Positions 6,956 to 9,454 of a DNA stretch of 9,454 nt are shown here, piece after piece. Source of the DNA: Caulobacter sp. CCH9-E1 (GTDB taxonomy: Bacteria; Pseudomonadota; Alphaproteobacteria; Caulobacterales; Caulobacteraceae); the NCBI RefSeq assembly GCF_001556515.1, contig NZ_LSJA01000347.1:1-9454 (forward strand), given 5' to 3'. Each line of letters starts with the position of its first letter. Positions within the stretch are counted from its first letter, which is position 1. Both the position numbers and the translations under genes were made by a program. The notes beneath the pieces are model-generated. The model was not told where the DNA came from and did no database searches. It saw nothing but the letters and a program-made list of their open reading frames with translations.

Positions 6956-6963
6956 TATGTAGC
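6956..6963 (-). promoter_or_regulatory. Candidate -10 element of uvrD, leaderless arrangement
   Basis: GCTACATA on the minus strand matches 7 of 8 bases of the Caulobacter -10 pattern GCTANAWC and ends 7 nt before the ATG at 6948, so transcription should begin at about the start codon. Only a weak -35 (TTAAGCG, 6983-6977, 13 nt away) is visible. The lack of any Shine-Dalgarno before the ATG fits a leaderless message. Confidence 0.45.
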
Positions 6964-7070
6964 ACACGGAACGCGCCGCTTAAGCCCTAACCCGCCCGGT
7001 GGGGAACTCCCGATGCGTCGTGTCGTTGATCCGACAATGGAAATCACGCCCGCGGGCAGGGAGATCTGGG

Positions 7071-7271
7071 ATGGCGGAAGAGACCAGCGGCAGCAGGGGC
7101 GGCAATAGCGCCCTGGCCTTCATCGTGGGCGGCCTGGTGGTGATCGTCGCCGTGCTCGCCTTCTTCATGTGGTCGGGCGGCATGTCGCCCAAGAAGCAGG
7201 TGGACGTAAACATCTCGGCCTCGGCGCCGAAGCTGCCCGAGGCGCCCGCGCCCAAGGCGCCGGGCGGGTGA
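7071..7271 (+). CDS. Small single-span membrane protein (66 aa), unrecognised
   Basis: A 66-residue protein: a hydrophilic N-terminus (1-12), one strongly hydrophobic span (about 13-35, ALAFIVGGLVVIVAVLAFFMW) and a short tail rich in Ala, Pro and Lys ending APKLPEAPAPKAPGG. AGGGAG (7058-7063), 7 nt before the ATG at 7071, clearly sets this start over the longer frame open from 6999. It is the first of a tandem pair; the next gene starts 8 nt after its stop or overlaps it. It is divergent from uvrD, with 122 bp between start codons. The tail probably faces the periplasm. No family is recognised, and a role as a small envelope or regulatory peptide is only a guess. Confidence 0.75.
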   Translation: MAEETSGSRGGNSALAFIVGGLVVIVAVLAFFMWSGGMSPKKQVDVNISASAPKLPEAPAPKAPGG

Positions 7272-7279
7272 GGTCTCCC

Positions 7280-7534
7280 GTGACCGCCACAGCGCGTCAT
7301 GATCGGCGGCCTGAAGCCCGGCGCGACAGCGGCGGGTTTTGGGCGGTCGTGTTGGTTCTCGCGCTTCTGATCGGCGCGGTCTGGGGCGTTTGGCGGCTGG
7401 GCGTGATGGCGGGCGAGGGCGCTTCCTGGCGTCAGTCGCTGCCAAAGCTTCCCGAGGTCCTGCGCAAGACGCCGATGCCGAAGCCGCCGACCGTGCCGAC
7501 GCAACGGCGACCGACGGTGGAGAAGGGCGTCTAG
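7280..7534 (+). CDS. Second small single-span membrane protein (84 aa), unrecognised
   Basis: An 84-residue protein with a basic, charged N-terminus (1-18), one hydrophobic span (about 20-42, FWAVVLVLALLIGAVWGVWRLGV) and a Pro/Lys/Arg-rich tail containing SLPKLPEVLRKTPMPKPP (53-70). PKLPE also occurs in the tail of the protein just upstream, so the two look like a matched or duplicated pair. I chose the GTG at 7280 because GTGAGG (7268-7273) lies 6 nt before it. A GTG at 7268, overlapping the upstream stop as GTGA, would add four residues and is the alternative. Translation is probably coupled to the upstream gene. Its TAG stop shares a CTAG with the stop of the opposing ribbon-helix-helix gene. 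Function unknown. Confidence 0.65.
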   Translation: MTATARHDRRPEARRDSGGFWAVVLVLALLIGAVWGVWRLGVMAGEGASWRQSLPKLPEVLRKTPMPKPPTVPTQRRPTVEKGV

Positions 7535-7749
7535 CCAGCGCTGTTCGCGGCTTGCTCCAGGGCGAACACGCGGCAGGCCGAGGCCAGGGCGCGATCCCCG
7601 CGCGCGTTGTCGATGCGCTGGATCAGCGCGGCCAGACTCCCACTCTCCTTGGCGGCCGCGCGTTCCAGCGCCGCCCAGAACTCGGGCTCCAAGGCCAGCG
7701 AGGTGGCGTGGCCGGCCAGGTTCACCGACCGCTTCTTCAAGCCAGCCAA
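7531..7749 (-). CDS. Ribbon-helix-helix domain protein (RHH_4 type)
   Basis: A 72-residue protein resembling the RHH_4 family (PF13467): basic KKRSVNLAGHATSLAL (5-20) for the DNA-contacting strand, EPEFWAALERAAAKES (21-36) for helix 1, and SLAALIQRIDNAR (38-50) for helix 2, with a short C-terminal ACRVFALEQ. Relatives are sometimes labelled arylsulfate sulfotransferase in databases, which the fold does not support. It probably binds DNA as a dimer, but its target is unknown. The start reads as TTG at 7749, served by GAGGA (7762-7758) inside the end of the DUF4169 gene, so translation is likely coupled. A TTG at codon 4 is the alternative. The TAG stop shares CTAG (7531-7534) with the opposing gene. 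Confidence 0.85.
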   Translation of the reverse strand: MAGLKKRSVNLAGHATSLALEPEFWAALERAAAKESGSLAALIQRIDNARGDRALASACRVFALEQAANSAG

Positions 7750-7753
7750 AGCC

Positions 7754-7930
7754 TCAATCCTCGCGCCTGGCGCCGTCCAACTCGCGGCGCAGCTTTTCGG
7801 CGCGAGCGGCCTCGAGGGACTTTTCGGCCTTGGTGCGGCCGAACCGCGCCCGGTTTTCAGCGGCGCGCGCCTTGTCGTCGGCCTTGGCCTTGGCCTTGCG
7901 GGCTTGGTTCAGATTGACGACGTCGGCCAT
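7754..7930 (-). CDS. DUF4169 family small basic protein
   Basis: A 58-residue, highly charged, probably all-helical protein with the signature of DUF4169 (PF13770): VVNLNQARKAKAKA (4-17), NRARFGRTKAEK (26-37) and a closing RRELDGARRED (48-58). Function is unknown for the family. It is commonly found beside an RHH_4 gene in alphaproteobacteria, as here, where the next start lies 4 nt after its stop, making a two-gene operon. I chose the ATG at 7930 because the family begins at MADVVNLN; an upstream in-frame ATG at 7975 would add 15 unrelated residues. The Shine-Dalgarno is weak (GAGG, 11 nt upstream). Confidence 0.85.
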   Translation of the reverse strand: MADVVNLNQARKAKAKADDKARAAENRARFGRTKAEKSLEAARAEKLRRELDGARRED

Positions 7931-8012
7931 GGCGGCGGTTGCCTCGGAGCTTCTCGTTCCTGGAAGGTCATCCACCGAACGGGCCGACGACGCAACCCCC
8001 GGACCTCAAGCC

Positions 8013-8597
8013 TCAGGCGTCGTCCTTGGCCAGGGCGCGGGCGAGGGCGGGCCGGGCGTTGGCCCGCGCCAGCCAGTCGTCATAGGCCTTGTGCGGCGGC
8101 AGCATCTGGCGGGCGAACTGCAGCAGGCTGACGAACATGATGTCGGCGGCGGAGAAGGCGTCGCCCAGCAGCCAGGGCGAGCCTTCCAGCGTGGAGCGCA
8201 GCCGATCGTCCATGGCCTGGTACTGGGCCTTGTCCTGGTCGTCCTGCCGCTGTTTCCAGAGATTGGTCACGCACGGCTCCAGCACGCCGGCGTAGTAGGC
8301 CAGCCACGAAAGATAGGGGCCGCGCAGCGGATCGCCGACGACCGGACCCAAGCCGGCTTCCGGGAACTTGTCGGTCAGATAGAGCGCGATCGCCGCCGAT
8401 TCCGTGATCAGCACGCCGTCGTCCAGCAGGGCGGGCACCTGGCCGTGAGGATGGGGGTTGGCCGGGTCGCGCGCGCCGGTGTTGCTGATGCTGCGGAAGA
8501 TGTCGACCTTGCGGATCTCGTAGGGCGCGCCGAGCTCCTCCAGCAGCCAGATGAAGCGGGTCGAGCGCGAGCGCGGCGCGTGGAAAAGGGTCAGCAT
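8013..8597 (-). CDS. Glutathione S-transferase family protein
   Basis: A 194-residue cytosolic GST-fold protein. The thioredoxin-like N-terminal domain (1-76) begins LTLFHAPRSRSTRFIWLLEELG, has the cis-proline that holds glutathione in QVPAL (P55), and the glutathione-carboxylate pair in TESAAIALYL (E66-S67). The helical C-terminal domain (about 85-190) carries the N-capping box SAAD (149-152) seen across GSTs. Serines 10 and 12 are the likely catalytic candidates. It is expected to conjugate or reduce small electrophiles with glutathione; the substrate cannot be read. It is divergent from a second GST gene 156 bp away, with a palindrome between them, and lies 82 bp upstream of the DUF4169 gene on the same strand. 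The RBS (GGATGAAG) is modest. Confidence 0.92.
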   Translation of the reverse strand: MLTLFHAPRSRSTRFIWLLEELGAPYEIRKVDIFRSISNTGARDPANPHPHGQVPALLDDGVLITESAAIALYLTDKFPEAGLGPVVGDPLRGPYLSWLAYYAGVLEPCVTNLWKQRQDDQDKAQYQAMDDRLRSTLEGSPWLLGDAFSAADIMFVSLLQFARQMLPPHKAYDDWLARANARPALARALAKDDA

Positions 8598-8625
8598 GGC
8601 GGCTTCATCCGTCTGTTTTGTTGAT

Positions 8626-8645
8626 CAGAGCCCGCGTGGGCCCTG
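8626..8645. promoter_or_regulatory. Imperfect palindrome between divergent GST genes, candidate operator
   Basis: CAGAGCCC-GCGT-GGGCCCTG has 7 of 8 arm positions complementary. It sits 28 bp upstream of the minus-strand GST start and about 108 bp upstream of the plus-strand GST. There is no following T-run, so a terminator is unlikely; a binding site for a dimeric repressor is possible but unproven. Confidence 0.3.
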
Positions 8646-8697
8646 AACGCTAGGGTCGTCTTCCTCGATCCCGTATTTGGCAGCAGACCTCTCCATA

Positions 8698-8728
8698 TTG
8701 ACGGCTGGACAGAACCATCCGCCTATCC
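8698..8728 (+). promoter_or_regulatory. Possible promoter for the second GST gene
   Basis: TTGACGG (8698-8704) matches every base of the Caulobacter -35 pattern. Only a weak -10 (CCTATCC, 8722-8728) is found at about the right place, and the spacing is on the long side. It lies 26-50 bp upstream of the ATG at 8754. Confidence 0.3.
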
Positions 8729-8753
8729 GCCGCGACAGCGCGGAGGCTCGAAG

Positions 8754-9389
8754 ATGTACACGCTCTATGGTTCGCCCAGCACGGCCGGCACGGCCATCCA
8801 CTGGATGCTGCTGGAGCTCGGCGTTCCGTTCGAGGTCAAGCTGCTGGACTTCGAGAAGGGCGAGCACAAGACGCCGGAATATCTGGCGCTCAACCCGGAT
8901 GGCGTGGTGCCGACGCTGGTTGTGGACGGGAAGCCGGTGACCCAGATGGCCGCGCTCGCGACCTTGCTGGCCGAACGCCATCCGCAGGCTGGGTTCGCGC
9001 CGGCGGCGGGTTCGCCCGAACGCGCCGAGTACCTGAGCTGGAGCTTCTGGCTGGCCAACAGCTTCCAGCCGCATTTTCGCGCCTGGTTCTATCCGCACGA
9101 GCCGGCCGGCGGCGAGGCGCAGGAGGTGGTGAAGGCCGCCGCCAGGGCGCGGATCGAAGCCGGGCTGGCGCGCCTCGACGCCCATCTGGCGGATCGGGAC
9201 CACATCGTTGGCGACGGCTTCACGACGGTGGACCTGCTGGCGACGATCCTGTGCCGCTGGAGCCGCAACATGCCCAGGCCCGCGACCGAGTGGCCGAACC
9301 TCAAGCGCTACCTCGACCGCATCCGCCAGCGTCCGGCGCTGCGCGAGGTCCATGCCCGCGAGGGGCTGACCGATTGGATTGACGGGTAG
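8754..9389 (+). CDS. Glutathione S-transferase family protein with an atypical glutathione site
   Basis: A 211-residue GST-fold protein, distinct in sequence from its divergent neighbour. The N-terminal thioredoxin-like domain (1-76) begins MYTLYGSPSTAGTAIHWMLLELG and keeps the cis-proline in VVPTL (P53). The residues that normally bind the glutathione carboxylate (Glu-Ser) are instead Q64-M65 in VTQMAALATLL. The helical C-terminal domain (about 88-205) is rich in Trp and Tyr (YLSWSFWLANSF, 93-104), has the N-capping box TTVD (157-160), and ends RPALREVHAREGLTDWIDG. GGAGG (8742-8746), 7 nt before the ATG, sets the start. It may bind glutathione differently or use the fold for another job. A 46-nt repeat begins 12 nt after its stop. 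Confidence 0.9.
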   Translation: MYTLYGSPSTAGTAIHWMLLELGVPFEVKLLDFEKGEHKTPEYLALNPDGVVPTLVVDGKPVTQMAALATLLAERHPQAGFAPAAGSPERAEYLSWSFWLANSFQPHFRAWFYPHEPAGGEAQEVVKAAARARIEAGLARLDAHLADRDHIVGDGFTTVDLLATILCRWSRNMPRPATEWPNLKRYLDRIRQRPALREVHAREGLTDWIDG

Positions 9390-9401
9390 GGGTTACAACA
9401 T

Positions 9402-9447
9402 GCTCCCCCGCGATGCGGGGGAGCTGTCGCGGAGCGACTGAGGGGGC
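9402..9447 (+). repeat. 46-nt two-hairpin intergenic repeat, copy 2
   Basis: A perfect 10-bp stem (9402-9411 with 9415-9424, GAT loop) is followed by a single T, a 5-bp stem GTCGC-GGA-GCGAC (9426-9438), two bases and AGGGGGC (9441-9447). Each segment has the same length as in copy 1 (63 down to 18). The first base pair of stem 1 and two pairs of stem 2 differ between copies by paired changes that keep the pairing. It begins 12 nt after the GST stop, in the same orientation relative to the gene as copy 1. No T-run follows. Confidence 0.85.
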
Positions 9448-9454
9448 AAGTGCT

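Noticed and set aside
6951..6975. Possible SOS (LexA) box upstream of uvrD: two GTTC words on the minus strand
   Set aside because: The alphaproteobacterial LexA box is GTTC-N7-GTTC; here the two words are separated by 14 nt, so the site does not fit.
4645..6990. A 781-codon open frame on the plus strand, antisense to the helicase gene
   Set aside because: It mirrors the codon bias of uvrD in GC-rich DNA, its translation is low-complexity Ala/Gly/Asp/Gln-rich with no recognisable domain, and the minus-strand helicase is unambiguous.
8625..9353. A 242-codon minus-strand open frame opposite the second GST gene
   Set aside because: Antisense shadow; the plus-strand frame has a good ribosome binding site and a clear GST fold.

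Overview
The window looks like a piece of alphaproteobacterial chromosome, most likely Caulobacter or a close relative. This rests on the high GC content with strong G/C third-position bias, promoter-like sequences resembling the Caulobacter housekeeping pattern (TTGaCgS, 10-14 nt, GCTANAWC), a GANTC (CcrM) site, the adjacent DUF4169 and ribbon-helix-helix genes, and short palindromic intergenic repeats. The assignment comes from reading the sequence, not from a database match. There are no rRNA or tRNA genes, CRISPR arrays, insertion sequences or phage genes, and no gap between genes exceeds about 160 bp.

Layout. (1) 1-72: a 46-nt two-hairpin repeat just past the end of the first gene. (2) 73-1884, minus: a long, three-domain, eukaryotic-type Xaa-Pro aminopeptidase. 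(3) 1885-2032: a divergent promoter region with a candidate operator. (4) 2033-2569, plus: a small beta-carbonic-anhydrase-like protein with a twin-arginine signal. (5) 3964 down to 2579, minus: an unrecognised membrane-anchored proline-rich protein followed by prmA, the ribosomal protein L11 methyltransferase. (6) 4123-4527, plus: arr, a rifamycin ADP-ribosyltransferase, behind a structured leader. (7) 6948 down to 4534, minus: a UvrD/PcrA helicase with a C-terminal Tudor-like domain, probably with a leaderless transcript. (8) 7071-7534, plus: two tiny single-span membrane proteins in tandem. (9) 7930 down to 7531, minus: DUF4169 protein followed by a ribbon-helix-helix protein. (10) Two divergent, dissimilar glutathione S-transferase-family genes (8597 down to 8013, and 8754-9389). 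(11) 9402-9447: a second copy of the 46-nt repeat, just after the last gene.

How the genes fit together. This is mostly a housekeeping and stress set: peptide turnover, L11 methylation, DNA repair, rifamycin inactivation and glutathione chemistry. It is not one pathway. Genes are tightly packed, with convergent neighbours ending 9 bp apart, 6 bp apart, or sharing a CTAG stop. The least expected signals are in the non-coding parts. The 46-nt element occurs twice, each time 9-12 nt after a stop codon, in the same orientation relative to the gene before it, with paired base changes in its stems. There are also mutually exclusive hairpins over the prmA start and a structure that could hide the arr ribosome binding site. 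I see no convincing new multi-gene system; the repeat element is the best candidate for something poorly described.
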